From positions 62,001 through 126,000 of the forward strand of contig JAXMBN010000005.1 in NCBI GenBank assembly GCA_046349875.1: 64,000 nucleotides of DNA, read 5' to 3'. Of this stretch, positions 1 to 8,961 are shown piece by piece. How positions within the stretch are numbered: position 1 is the first letter of the stretch; every line of letters begins with the position of its first letter. Made by a program: the position numbers and the translations under genes. Under the pieces are notes generated by a model. It worked only from the letters and a program-made list of their open reading frames with translations, made no database searches and was not told the origin of the DNA. Source of the DNA: JAXMBN01 sp046349875 (GTDB lineage Bacteria; Planctomycetota; Planctomycetia; Pirellulales; Pirellulaceae).

Positions 1-2405
1 CCATTGGAGCCCAAGACTATTCCGGACGTATCTTCCGCGGTGATGCATCGCAACCGGTAGGTTACCAGTTCGTCCACATCACCCATCGCAATGATATGGG
101 AGCCGAAGGAGGCGGTACCGCCAACAACACTTCGCCTCACGCTGACTCGCGCGATATGGCAGTTGATATTCTCGGCAACTTGATTGAAGTCGACGACGGT
201 GGAATCTACAAACGTATTCTACCGAACTCGGACCAAGGCGATTGGGTTTCGCTCATCGGTAATCTTCAGACCACCGAAATGCACGACGTTGCCTACGACA
301 GCGTGAGCAACGTTTTGATGAGTGGCAATCAAGATACTGGCACAACCTATCAAACGGCGCAGGGAGCTACCGTTTGGAAGTCCCTTTCCACTGCGGACGG
401 GGGAGATGTCGCGATCGACGATATTTCCTTGGCATCTTCGGGACGATCGATTCGTTATTCGAGCTTCCAAAATTTGGGAGCCTTCCGACGAACCATGTAT
501 GATGCTGCAGGAAATCTGTTGAGCACATTGTTTCCGAGACTCAATGTTGTAGCGGGTTCAGGAATTGCCCCAACATTTCGTACCATCGTTACCACGAACC
601 GCATCGTTGGCCAGCGGGTCTTGATACAAGATCAAACGGGAATTCTTGAATCGTTCGACTATGCCGATTCGCTCTACCGCGTCGGTACTGGAGGTGGTAA
701 TACCAGCATCGAGCAAGATGCTGTGGTCTACGGCGGCAAGCTTAACAACGTCGCCAACCCAGATGTGATTTGGGTCGGTGGTGGCTCTGATGTTCGCGTC
801 CGCACCACCGCCGGTGGATCCCTCAGCCTCGTAGGCTCCGATCCCACGACGAGCACGATTCGTGATTTGGAAGTTGATCCCGATGCGTACACGACAGCTG
901 TCGTTGTCACAGCCACTCAGGTATTGCTCACCACAAACTTGGGAACCAACTGGTCGAACATCACTGGTAATCTGCTAGCTCAAACCACCAACATTCACTC
1001 CGTCGGATACATTCCTGGAGTCAATGACGTCATCATTGCGGGTACCAACCGTGGGATTTTCTATACACCTGCAAGTGCTCCTGGAAACTGGACGAAGATT
1101 GGAACAACCTTACCCAACGCCATCGTGTTTGAAATGGAATACGATGCCAAGGATGACGTTCTCGTTGCAGGAACGTTTGGACGTGGCGCATGGAAGCTCG
1201 ATCAAGTTTCCAACGTCATCGCTTCTTTCTTTTCCAGTGAAGACTACGGCGATGCTCCTTCGTCCTATTTGACGACCGCATTGAGTGGCGGTGCAAGCCA
1301 CATCGCGACGGGACCGATGCTAGGTACCCTTCGCGACATCGATCAGGATGGCAACCCCAACGTGGATGCCATGGGTGACGATTTGCTCGGTGACGATGAT
1401 GAAGACGGTATCCAGTTCCTCGGTTCGCCGATCCCTGGTGAAACCCTTGGAATCAATGTAAGCGCTCCGGATGGCGGCGTTCTAAATGCTTGGTTCGACT
1501 TCGATCGTAGTGGGACTTTTGATCCCTGGGAACAAGCCATCAACGAACAATTGTTGGCTCCAGGAACTACGCTCATCGGAGTCGACGTTCCAGTCAACAC
1601 AAGTCTCGGAAAGACCTATGCCCGATTCCGTATTACCTCGAACATTGGAATGGCAACCACTCCAGATGGAGCAGCAACGGATGGTGAAGTCGAAGATTAC
1701 GCAGTCACAGTACGCCGTACGGCTCCGAAGGTTTTAGGGGAAGTGATCAACGGTTCGTTCACCAACCTCAATCGATCGGGTATCGGAACTCTGCAACTTC
1801 GGTTCGATCAACCTGTCACAGTCAATAACGCTCAAGTCCTCCGTGTGGTCAATCGCACGACTGGACAAACGATGAGCCTGACCAACGCTACATTGCTCGG
1901 CAATGGAACGGCCTCACTAACGTGGAAGTTCCCTGCAGGATTCTTCCCCAATGGGCGATACACCTATGAACTTGCTGCCACAGCAGCTCGCAATGTCGAC
2001 GGCATCTCATTGATCGCAACCGCCGCTGGTGAGTTCCATGTATTGGCCGGTGATGCGAATGGGGATGTTAAGGTCGATCAGGCCGACTATGTTTTGATCA
2101 ACAGCAATATTTCAGGTACGACCACCGTTCCTTATCGCCCTGGCGATATCAATGGTGATGCCAAAGTCAATGCAACGGACTTGTCCCTTGTTACTCGGCT
2201 ATATTCCAACGCGGGCCTCACAAAGTTTGGTCTCGACTTTGGAGATGCGAATGAAGTGGGATCGGCCTTCCCAACGCGACTGGGTCGCAATGGCGCGCGG
2301 CACTTGATCGTGAACGGTCCCCAGTTTGGCACACGACGTGACGCTGAAACCGATGGTCAACCGAATTCTTGGCTTCGGGCGATGGAGTCGATGAAGATGG
2401 TGTGA
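1..2405 (+). CDS. Large secreted GEVED/dockerin-type surface protein, 5' end outside the window
   Basis: The reading frame (codons from base 3) is open from the first base, so the true start lies upstream. The first ~370 visible residues are beta-rich and repeat-like (e.g. TTNLGTNWSNITGNL), suggesting a beta-propeller or adhesin-like region. A GEVED domain follows (EDYGDAPSSY ... DGEVEDYAVTV), then a beta-sandwich, then two EF-hand-like dockerin segments (GDANGDVKVDQADYVLI and GDINGDAKVNATDLSLV). A second GEVED domain begins at about 2235 (LDFGDANEVG) but the frame ends early with a non-homologous tail. The rest of that domain continues in another frame from 2369. GEVED and dockerin-like modules are typical of planctomycete extracellular proteins. 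A role in adhesion or surface assembly is inferred. Confidence 0.8.
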   Translation, partial: IGAQDYSGRIFRGDASQPVGYQFVHITHRNDMGAEGGGTANNTSPHADSRDMAVDILGNLIEVDDGGIYKRILPNSDQGDWVSLIGNLQTTEMHDVAYDSVSNVLMSGNQDTGTTYQTAQGATVWKSLSTADGGDVAIDDISLASSGRSIRYSSFQNLGAFRRTMYDAAGNLLSTLFPRLNVVAGSGIAPTFRTIVTTNRIVGQRVLIQDQTGILESFDYADSLYRVGTGGGNTSIEQDAVVYGGKLNNVANPDVIWVGGGSDVRVRTTAGGSLSLVGSDPTTSTIRDLEVDPDAYTTAVVVTATQVLLTTNLGTNWSNITGNLLAQTTNIHSVGYIPGVNDVIIAGTNRGIFYTPASAPGNWTKIGTTLPNAIVFEMEYDAKDDVLVAGTFGRGAWKLDQVSNVIASFFSSEDYGDAPSSYLTTALSGGASHIATGPMLGTLRDIDQDGNPNVDAMGDDLLGDDDEDGIQFLGSPIPGETLGINVSAPDGGVLNAWFDFDRSGTFDPWEQAINEQLLAPGTTLIGVDVPVNTSLGKTYARFRITSNIGMATTPDGAATDGEVEDYAVTVRRTAPKVLGEVINGSFTNLNRSGIGTLQLRFDQPVTVNNAQVLRVVNRTTGQTMSLTNATLLGNGTASLTWKFPAGFFPNGRYTYELAATAARNVDGISLIATAAGEFHVLAGDANGDVKVDQADYVLINSNISGTTTVPYRPGDINGDAKVNATDLSLVTRLYSNAGLTKFGLDFGDANEVGSAFPTRLGRNGARHLIVNGPQFGTRRDAETDGQPNSWLRAMESMKMV

Positions 2406-2989
2406 CCTTCACCAATGTCGGCGCAGGTTTGACTGCCAATGCGACCATCTTGATCAACTCGCCTTCAACATCCTATGTCAACGCTTGGGCCGATTTAAAT
2501 GGCGATGGCGATTGGAAAGATCTCGGCGAAAGGATCATTGTCGATCTCCCAGTTACTACGGGAGTGCGAACTGCATCCTTCCTGATTCCAACGACCACGC
2601 TCACCAACGTCTTCGTTCGCTTCCGCATTACCACGGTCGCGGGCTATTCGTTCGATGGCTTTGCGGCCGACGGTGAAGTCGAAGACTACATGCTCGAAAT
2701 CGGTGCGATTCCTCCACCCATCATGTCGGGACCAATGTTGGGAGGAACAACTTCGGGAACGAGTGGCAATGCTCCTATTTCCTCATCTTCCAGCGGAATC
2801 GCTGCCGGTGGCCAATCGTCGCAACCGTTGGTGATGGGTGGCATGCCTCCGGCTAGTTCGCAAAGCTCCAGTCGTATTCGCGAACCCAGAGTGCCATCCG
2901 AGACAGCTCCTGTATCTCTATCGCCAACTGCGATCGATGCTGTCTTCCAGAATCTAGGCCAATCACTGAAGAAGAACCCTCTCGTGTAA
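2369..2989 (+). CDS. C-terminal continuation of the GEVED protein, separated by a frameshift
   Basis: This frame begins with SGDGVDEDGVTFTNVG and ends with the GEVED signature DGEVEDYMLEIG. It therefore supplies the missing second half of the GEVED domain that starts in the preceding frame. A Ser/Gly/Pro-rich tail of about 75 residues follows. The only possible start is a TTG at 2369 inside the upstream coding region and without a Shine-Dalgarno sequence, so this is probably not an independent gene. A one-base loss near 2364-2372 (AATTCTTGG) would explain the break; a sequencing error is equally possible. A strong terminator lies 33 bases after the stop. Confidence 0.7.
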   Translation: MASGDGVDEDGVTFTNVGAGLTANATILINSPSTSYVNAWADLNGDGDWKDLGERIIVDLPVTTGVRTASFLIPTTTLTNVFVRFRITTVAGYSFDGFAADGEVEDYMLEIGAIPPPIMSGPMLGGTTSGTSGNAPISSSSSGIAAGGQSSQPLVMGGMPPASSQSSSRIREPRVPSETAPVSLSPTAIDAVFQNLGQSLKKNPLV

Positions 2990-3021
2990 TCATTGGTTCT
3001 TCACAATGGCTTCCACTTCAA

Positions 3022-3056
3022 CAACTCCCTCTGCAAACCAGAGGGAGTTGTTTCTT
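3022..3056 (+). terminator. Rho-independent terminator after the GEVED gene
   Basis: A perfect 12-bp stem (CAACTCCCTCTG at 3022-3033 paired with CAGAGGGAGTTG at 3039-3050) has a 5-nt loop CAAAC and is followed by TTTCTT. It lies just after the stop at 2989. The next gene is convergent, so it may also work in reverse. Confidence 0.85.
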
Positions 3057-3078
3057 GGACGCCCATTCGATTCAAAAT

Positions 3079-3360
3079 CTATTTAAATAGACGAATCGCT
3101 TCTAAACCGGTCATCCCTTCTTGAACACCAAGCTCTTTCGCTTTGTCGCTCATGCGGACCACTTTCGCATCGAGCATTTGCTGCGCCGACGCAACGCCCG
3201 TCACAATGGCAGCCGCATCTCCTACGCGATTAGCTACCTGAACGTCCAAGTAGCCGCATCCCAAGAATCCATTGGGAGTCTTGATGATCAGGATACCCGT
3301 GTTTTTGGTCGGAATATGAATGAACTCGTAGGTTTGTCCATCGATCGTTACATCTGCCAT
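3079..3360 (-). CDS. DUF1805 (YunC-like) protein
   Basis: A 93-residue protein starting MADVTIDGQTYEFIHIPTK. The core GCGYLDVQVANRVGDAAAIV matches the DUF1805/YunC family, which has no firmly established biochemical role. The ATG at 3360 is chosen over an upstream ATG at 3414 because it is preceded by GGAAAGGGTTCTC and avoids a 25-base overlap with peptidase T. It lies 29 bases downstream of the peptidase T stop and is probably co-transcribed with it. No signal peptide or membrane segment is visible. Confidence 0.75.
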   Translation of the reverse strand: MADVTIDGQTYEFIHIPTKNTGILIIKTPNGFLGCGYLDVQVANRVGDAAAIVTGVASAQQMLDAKVVRMSDKAKELGVQEGMTGLEAIRLFK

Positions 3361-3389
3361 GAGAACCCTTTCCAAATCGTATCGGTAAA

Positions 3390-4646
3390 CTAAGCGCGTC
3401 CATGTTGTTGCCAAAGATCAACCAACACCACAAGATGCTCCAGAGCTTGTTGCATTTGATCGAGGCATGCAAATTCGAGAACACTATGGATGTTGTGTTG
3501 ACCGCTCGCTAAATTCGGAGTCGGCAATCCCATCTCGGTGAGTAAGGCTCCATCCGTTCCTCCGCGAATGATATCGAGTCGATATGGCTGTTCCAAGATT
3601 TCAAATGCCTGCTTGGCAAGTTCGATGGCAAAGGGCATTTTCCGAATACCATCGGCCATGTTGCGGTATTGCTTCCGAATCTCCACTTCCACGGTCAGTC
3701 CGGGAATTCTCCATTCCAGCTGCTGAGCCAATTGCCGCAGGGCCGAGGCATATTCGTCGAGTTTGCGGGTGTCGAAGTCCCGTAGTATGAGATGCAATTC
3801 TGTACTCCCTACTCCACCTTTCAAGTCATAGGGATGCACAAATCCTTGCCTTCCATCGGTTGATTCGGGCGATAGTCGTTCCAATGGCAAGAGATCGACA
3901 AACTTCGCGGCAGCTCGAATCGAATTGATCATCCGCCCTTTCCCAATGGATGGATGGATATTAGCTCCAGTGAATCGAACAATGGCCATGTCAGCCGAAA
4001 AGGTCTCTTGATCGATCGTACCCGCGCCGCCTCCGTCGAGTGTGTATCCAACGCGAGCCTTGGCTTTGCGAAGGTCAACGCATTGCGTACCGCGTCCAAT
4101 CTCTTCGTCACAAGTAAAGAGTATGCGAATGGGTCCGTGCGGTAGGTGAGGATTCTCGATAAGGTGGTGAGCCAATTCCATGATGATGGCTACACCCGCT
4201 TTATCATCACCTCCCAAGAGTGTCGATCCATCCGTCGTGACGAGCGTTTTTCCGATCAACTCTAAGAGTGCCGGACATTGCTCGACCGTGATCACCTTTC
4301 CTTCTTTGAGAAGAGGAATATCACCCCCTTGATAACTTTCGATGACTTGTGGGCGAACTCCATCGCCAGGTGCTTCAGGAGAAGTATCCAAATGGGCGTT
4401 CAACAAGATGGTTGGGATGTCGCCCGGAACAGTGGCTGGGATGGTTCCCCATACCAAACCGTTTGCATCCTGTTCTGCGTCTTCAATTCCCATCTGCTTC
4501 AATTGCTGCGCCAGGATCTTGCCCAATTCGAGTTGCCCTGGACTGCTTGGATAGCTCTGTGAGGTGGGATCGGCTGATGTACCGACTTGCACATACTGCA
4601 AGAATCGTTCGAGCAAGCGACGTCGATGAATGGTGGGTGCGTTCAT
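3390..4646 (-). CDS. pepT: Peptidase T (tripeptide aminopeptidase, M20B)
   Basis: A 418-residue cytoplasmic zinc peptidase that removes the N-terminal residue from tripeptides. The metal and catalytic motifs are visible in order: HLDT (His85, Asp87), GGDDKAGVA (Asp147/Asp148), CDEEIGRGT (Glu181/Glu182), LDGGGAGTIDQETF and a late metal-binding histidine in SGQHNIHS. Length is close to that of known PepT (about 410). The start ATG at 4646 has no clear Shine-Dalgarno. The gene is transcribed away from the exonuclease gene at 4761, so the ~115-base gap should hold both promoters. Confidence 0.92.
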   Translation of the reverse strand: MNAPTIHRRRLLERFLQYVQVGTSADPTSQSYPSSPGQLELGKILAQQLKQMGIEDAEQDANGLVWGTIPATVPGDIPTILLNAHLDTSPEAPGDGVRPQVIESYQGGDIPLLKEGKVITVEQCPALLELIGKTLVTTDGSTLLGGDDKAGVAIIMELAHHLIENPHLPHGPIRILFTCDEEIGRGTQCVDLRKAKARVGYTLDGGGAGTIDQETFSADMAIVRFTGANIHPSIGKGRMINSIRAAAKFVDLLPLERLSPESTDGRQGFVHPYDLKGGVGSTELHLILRDFDTRKLDEYASALRQLAQQLEWRIPGLTVEVEIRKQYRNMADGIRKMPFAIELAKQAFEILEQPYRLDIIRGGTDGALLTEMGLPTPNLASGQHNIHSVLEFACLDQMQQALEHLVVLVDLWQQHGRA

Positions 4647-4760
4647 AGGAATGGTTCAAATCTACATGACAAAGAGGCATGATCTTCCGTTGTTTCTGCC
4701 AACGAGTTGCCCTAGTTTAGCTGCGTCTCCTGCACTCGGGGACGCCCAATGCGTTAGAAT

Positions 4761-5621
4761 GTGTCGCGGAAAGGCGATGGTATGATGCAGAATCCCCCGG
4801 AAAACAAGCCGGCTGACGAAGTCCACTATCTCGTATTCGATGTGGAAAGCGTGGCCGATGGCCAATTGATCTTAGACACCAAGTACCCTGGAGAAGGGCT
4901 GAGTCCCGAAGAAGCGACACGGAAATTCCGGCACGAACTGCTCGTCGATACCGGCAAAGATTTTGTTCCGTACACCTACCATCTTCCTATAGCCGTCGTC
5001 ATCGCGAAACTCCGAAGCGATTACTCTCTCATCGATATCGTCTCGCTCGATCAGCCACAGCATCGCCCCCACGTCATCGCCAAACATTTTTGGGTTGGTT
5101 GGGAACGTTACAATCATCCGACCTTAGTAAGCTTCAATGGCCGGACCTTTGATATTCCATTGTTGGAGTTGGCCGCCTTTCGCTTTGGCATTCCGGTTCC
5201 ATCCTGGTTCAATCTCTTCGATCGAACCTACGACCAGAGACGCAATCGCTACAATCTCCAAGCCCATCTCGACCTTCATGAAATCTTGACCAACTTTGGA
5301 GGCACGTGGTTTCGCGGAGGACTCAATCTAGCCGCCCAACTCGTGGCTCGCCCGGGCAAGATGGATATCCAAGGCGATATGGTCCAGGATCTCTATGCGG
5401 CTGGTCGACTCACCGAAATCAATGAATACTGCCGATGCGATGTTTTGGACACCTATTTTGTATTCCTCCGCATCGCCGTTCTCATGGGCAAAATCTCACT
5501 GGAACGAGAAGGAGAACTTGTTCAAGCAGCCAAAAAGATGTTGGAAGAACAAGCTGAAATCCATCCCGCATACCAGCTATACTTGAACGCATGGACCGAC
5601 TGGCAGAATCCTTGGAGTTAG
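4761..5621 (+). CDS. Predicted 3'-5' exonuclease, PolB-like (DEDDy)
   Basis: A protein of 286 residues with three exonuclease motifs of the DEDDy superfamily. ExoI is FDVESV (Asp27, Glu29). ExoII is VSFNGRTFDIPLLE, with the final Asp. ExoIII is EYCRCDVLDTYFVF, with the Tyr-x3-Asp spacing. This fits the stand-alone predicted PolB-like 3'-5' exonuclease family (PF10108 type) rather than a polymerase, since no polymerase domain follows. The start is ATG 4761; a second ATG at 4785 is possible. A role in DNA repair or nucleic-acid turnover is inferred. Confidence 0.82.
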   Translation: MSRKGDGMMQNPPENKPADEVHYLVFDVESVADGQLILDTKYPGEGLSPEEATRKFRHELLVDTGKDFVPYTYHLPIAVVIAKLRSDYSLIDIVSLDQPQHRPHVIAKHFWVGWERYNHPTLVSFNGRTFDIPLLELAAFRFGIPVPSWFNLFDRTYDQRRNRYNLQAHLDLHEILTNFGGTWFRGGLNLAAQLVARPGKMDIQGDMVQDLYAAGRLTEINEYCRCDVLDTYFVFLRIAVLMGKISLEREGELVQAAKKMLEEQAEIHPAYQLYLNAWTDWQNPWS

Positions 5622-5771
5622 CGCTTCAGATCCTGCCTTAGCCATGCAGTAGCGTTGCGCACATCCGATCTTACCTACAAGATCGTCACGGCAATCGGGA
5701 TCGCGAAGCATGGTTGCCTTACCCTCCCCTCCTCCTTCCTCGAATGCCTACCAATTCATCGGGAGCCTCTC

Positions 5772-6800
5772 ATGAAAGTTTCGTTTCTTTCCCTGATCGC
5801 CCTCACGACATGCTGCAGCTTTGCTTCGTTTGCAATGGCTCAGGAGTCAAAGATCTTGCGTATTGGAATTATCGGTTGCGATACTTCGCACGTACCCGCG
5901 TTCGCCAAACTCATCAACGATCCGAAGGCTGAAGGAGATCTAGCCAAGATGGAAGTCGTTGCTGCCTTTCCTGGAGGTAGTTCGGATATTCCTTCAAGCC
6001 GCGATCGCGTGGAAGGATTCGTGAAGCAACTTCGCGAAATGAATGTCGAGATTTGCGACTCGATCTCCGACCTCGTCAAGAAGGTCGATGCCGTACTGTT
6101 GGAAAGCGTCGATGGTCGTCCCCACCTCGAACAAGCCTTACCTGTGTTGCAGGCTAAACTTCCTCTGTTTATCGACAAGCCACTTGCTGGTAGCCTCGAA
6201 GATTGCCTCGCCATTCAAATGGCCGCCCAATCGAATCAAGCTCGATGGTTCTCGAGTTCTTCGCTACGTTATTCGGCAAGCGTTCAAGCTCAGCGCAATC
6301 ATGAACAATGGCCTAAGAATGTTATCGGGGCCATCTCATGGGGCCCTTGCCCTATCGAAAAGACGCATCCCGACCTCTTCTGGTATGGCATCCATGGGGT
6401 CGAGACACTCTTCACAGCGATGGGACAAGGGTGTGTGAGCGTGACCCGCACAAATCAAGAAGGCGCGGACGTTGTGACGGGTATCTGGAAAGATGGGCGC
6501 ATCGGCACTTTTAGAGGCATTCGCGATGGGAAGCAGGACTACGGACTGGTGGTCATTGGAAAAACTTCGGTTGATGTTGGCGGCAAGTATGATGGTTACA
6601 AACCCTTGGTCGACCAGATAGCCAAGTTCTTCTTAGGTGGTCCCGTTCCCATTCCCGAAGAAGAAACCATCGAGATCTTCGCTTTCATGGAAGCGGCCCA
6701 ACTCTCCAAGGAACAAGGTGGTGTGCCTGTTAAGTTGGACGATGTCCTGAAGACGGCTCGCGAGAAAGCCGCCAAACGATTGAAGACACTTCAGAAATAG
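5772..6800 (+). CDS. Exported Gfo/Idh/MocA-like protein
   Basis: The start ATG at 5772 gives a clean Sec signal peptide (MKVSFLSLIALTTCCSFA..AMAQ, cut near AMAQ). The mature part has a Rossmann-type beginning, LRIGIIGCDTSHVPAFAKL, and the family's catalytic-region motif PLFIDKPLAGS, in which EKP is usual. The glycine motif is GIIGCDTSH instead of the normal GxGxxG, so NAD(P) binding is doubtful. Only 48 bases separate it from the downstream sodium:solute symporter, which suggests an operon for uptake and handling of a sugar-like compound. Substrate unknown. Confidence 0.78.
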   Translation: MKVSFLSLIALTTCCSFASFAMAQESKILRIGIIGCDTSHVPAFAKLINDPKAEGDLAKMEVVAAFPGGSSDIPSSRDRVEGFVKQLREMNVEICDSISDLVKKVDAVLLESVDGRPHLEQALPVLQAKLPLFIDKPLAGSLEDCLAIQMAAQSNQARWFSSSSLRYSASVQAQRNHEQWPKNVIGAISWGPCPIEKTHPDLFWYGIHGVETLFTAMGQGCVSVTRTNQEGADVVTGIWKDGRIGTFRGIRDGKQDYGLVVIGKTSVDVGGKYDGYKPLVDQIAKFFLGGPVPIPEEETIEIFAFMEAAQLSKEQGGVPVKLDDVLKTAREKAAKRLKTLQK

Positions 6801-6848
6801 TGATCGTTGCGATCCAAGCTTTCTTGAACGAACGGAGTTCAGTCAAGC

Positions 6849-8327
6849 GTGAATGAGAGCTTTGGTATCGTCTTCGGAGGGGTCCTTCTGCTTTACATCG
6901 CCAGCCTCTACTGGGTTGGCGTTCGCGCCGCTAGGCAAGTGCAATCGGTCGATGATTTTCTTCTCGCCGGACGGCAACTTCCATGGTCAATAGCGACACT
7001 GACGTTGATCGCAACTTGGTATGGAGCCGAGTCGCTCGTCACAGTTGCAAATGAAGTTGCCGAACAAGGAATCCGCCGCGCCCTCTTAGATCCATTCGGC
7101 ATCGTTTTGTGTTTGTGGATCACAGCACTATTCGTTGCGGTACCTCTATGGAACTTGAACCTTACAACGATTGGGGATCTCTTTCGTGATCGCTACGGTC
7201 CAGCAGCCGAGCAAATTGCTTCTTGGATTCTCGTTCCCAGTTACTTTGGTTGGATTGCAGCTCAACTTGTTGCATTAGCCACACTTCTCAAAACGCTGTA
7301 TGGTCTCCCCATCGAATTTTGGATCGTTGCGGTTGCGATCGTCGGCAGTGGCTACTGTTGGCTCGGCGGCATGTGGTCTGTTTCGTGGACAGATACTCTG
7401 CAGATGGCCTTCATCGTCATTGGTGTTTCGCTGCTTGCGATCGGAGCCATCCTGTTTCTGGGCAGAGGCTCGCTTGGGTCAGGCATTCAGAAGTGTTTCA
7501 TGGAAGTACCAACCCATCATTGGAGAATCGCCTCGGACGAGTCGTGGCGACAAGACTGGGCTTCCGCGCTCGGAGTCCTTTCGATCGGCGCTCTAGGAAA
7601 TCTGCCCGTCCAAGATCTCATGCAACGAATCATGTCATCTAGGTCTGCGAGCGTGGCGCAACGATCGTGTTGGCTTGCAGGAGGAGGCTATCTTCTTCTC
7701 GGCCTCGCCCCGATCACGATGGGAATGGTTGCATCGATTGTCGGCCCCCAGTGGCGATCGGACGATCAAGATGTACTCATGAATTTGAGTCTTCTCGTCC
7801 TCCATCCCATCCCGCGTGGCCTGTTCTTGTTGGCTGTCGTATCGGCGATCTTGTCGACGTTTTCATCCGCCGTTCTCTCGCCTGCTGCAATTCTTGGCCG
7901 CAACATGATCGCGCCGATCCAACATTCGCGATGGCTATCGCGATGGCCCGGGATTCGAGGTTGGATCGATGATCCGTTAAGGATTCAGCGACTCAGTATT
8001 GTTTTCGTGGTTGCAGCCTCGGTCGGATTGGCTTGCCAGGGAAAAGACGCGTATGAGCTCGTTCAAGAATCGTACGCCATCGCCCTGGTAGGACTCACCA
8101 TCCCCTTCATGCTCGGACTCCACCGGAAATTTACGAGCTCCCTTCCTGCCATCGCCTGCATGATCGCAGGCACGGCGATCTGGTTCCTCCACTGGTGGTC
8201 CGACTGGGAGTTCTTCCTAGACCCATGGCTTCGCGATCGAATGCCCATCCCTCAAGAATGGGCCGCGCTCGTTGCAGGGGGCATCGCATTCGCATGCGGA
8301 ACCCTCACTTCGTCTCAACGACAATAA
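6849..8327 (+). CDS. Sodium:solute symporter (SSS family)
   Basis: A 492-residue integral membrane protein with about 13 hydrophobic segments. The N-terminal region SVDDFLLAGRQLPW and the following ATWYGAESLVTVANEV are typical of SSS transporters (sugars, amino acids, vitamins, organic acids). Further conserved elements include YCWLGGMWSVSWTDTLQ and SAILSTFSSAVLSPAAILGRN. The start is GTG at 6849. It follows the exported Gfo/Idh gene closely and is probably its partner. The substrate cannot be read from the sequence. Confidence 0.88.
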   Translation: MNESFGIVFGGVLLLYIASLYWVGVRAARQVQSVDDFLLAGRQLPWSIATLTLIATWYGAESLVTVANEVAEQGIRRALLDPFGIVLCLWITALFVAVPLWNLNLTTIGDLFRDRYGPAAEQIASWILVPSYFGWIAAQLVALATLLKTLYGLPIEFWIVAVAIVGSGYCWLGGMWSVSWTDTLQMAFIVIGVSLLAIGAILFLGRGSLGSGIQKCFMEVPTHHWRIASDESWRQDWASALGVLSIGALGNLPVQDLMQRIMSSRSASVAQRSCWLAGGGYLLLGLAPITMGMVASIVGPQWRSDDQDVLMNLSLLVLHPIPRGLFLLAVVSAILSTFSSAVLSPAAILGRNMIAPIQHSRWLSRWPGIRGWIDDPLRIQRLSIVFVVAASVGLACQGKDAYELVQESYAIALVGLTIPFMLGLHRKFTSSLPAIACMIAGTAIWFLHWWSDWEFFLDPWLRDRMPIPQEWAALVAGGIAFACGTLTSSQRQ

Positions 8328-8961
8328 GGTAAGCCGCAAGAACTCCGGCGATAGTACTTTGGCGATAGACCGTTGCTTGGGCACTTCCCAAACTTTGGCC
8401 ATGGATCGGTCGGATCCAGTCCCTGGGAAGGGCGCCTTCCAAGGGACTGGAAGTCAACCTATCGAAGTCAACGTTTTTAGAGTTGGTCTCCCGCTAAGAT
8501 TTGCCCTACTAAGAACCAGACGCCACAAAACAAGAACCCCATGACTGCATTGATGATTTCTGCAGACATACATTACCAACTTTCAACATGTCGAGCTTCA
8601 CTTGATGGAAGGCCCTCCCTAGAACAGCCAGCATCCTTTCCCGATCGATCGTTGTTTACGCTCATACCGTTCATCACAGCGGCGCAACAACACCTGGGAT
8701 CCGGAAGCATCGATCGATGTGACTCATCGGCGAGACATCTTCCTCGAAGTAGTCTCTGCGCGTTGCTACCAATGATTCAAAACGAACCGATGCGAAATGC
8801 TGGACGGCGTCTTGCGAGAGAAAGGTATCGACAGAAGGTCGAAAAGAATTTTGCAAAAATCCATAGGTCGATGCGATCGCTACAGGTGAAAGAGTCACCT
8901 CGATCCATCGACTCCATGCAGCGCATGGTCCCATCCTGGAATTGTTCGTAGTGAGGATGCT
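8328..8961. other. 634-base gap with no secure gene
   Basis: The only notable element is the hairpin repeat at 8416-8459. A 136-codon frame at 8541-8951 (+) has no signal, recognisable motif or convincing ribosome-binding site, and is not called. No RNA gene was recognised. Confidence 0.5.
8416..8459 (+). repeat. Hairpin with one copy of a dispersed intergenic repeat
   Basis: CCAGTCCCTGGGAAGG (8416-8431) and CCTTCCAAGGGACTGG (8435-8450) form a 16-bp inverted repeat with one mismatch and a 3-base loop, followed by AAGTCAACC. The right arm plus tail is shared with 51815-51840 (opposite strand) and 63601-63624. It lies 88 bases after the symporter stop and has no U-tract, so it is better read as a REP-like repeat than as a standard terminator. 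Confidence 0.75.

Noticed and set aside
8541..8951. 136-codon open frame in the gap after the symporter gene
   Set aside because: No recognisable motif, signal or ribosome-binding site; composition looks non-coding and an opposite-strand frame of similar quality overlaps it.
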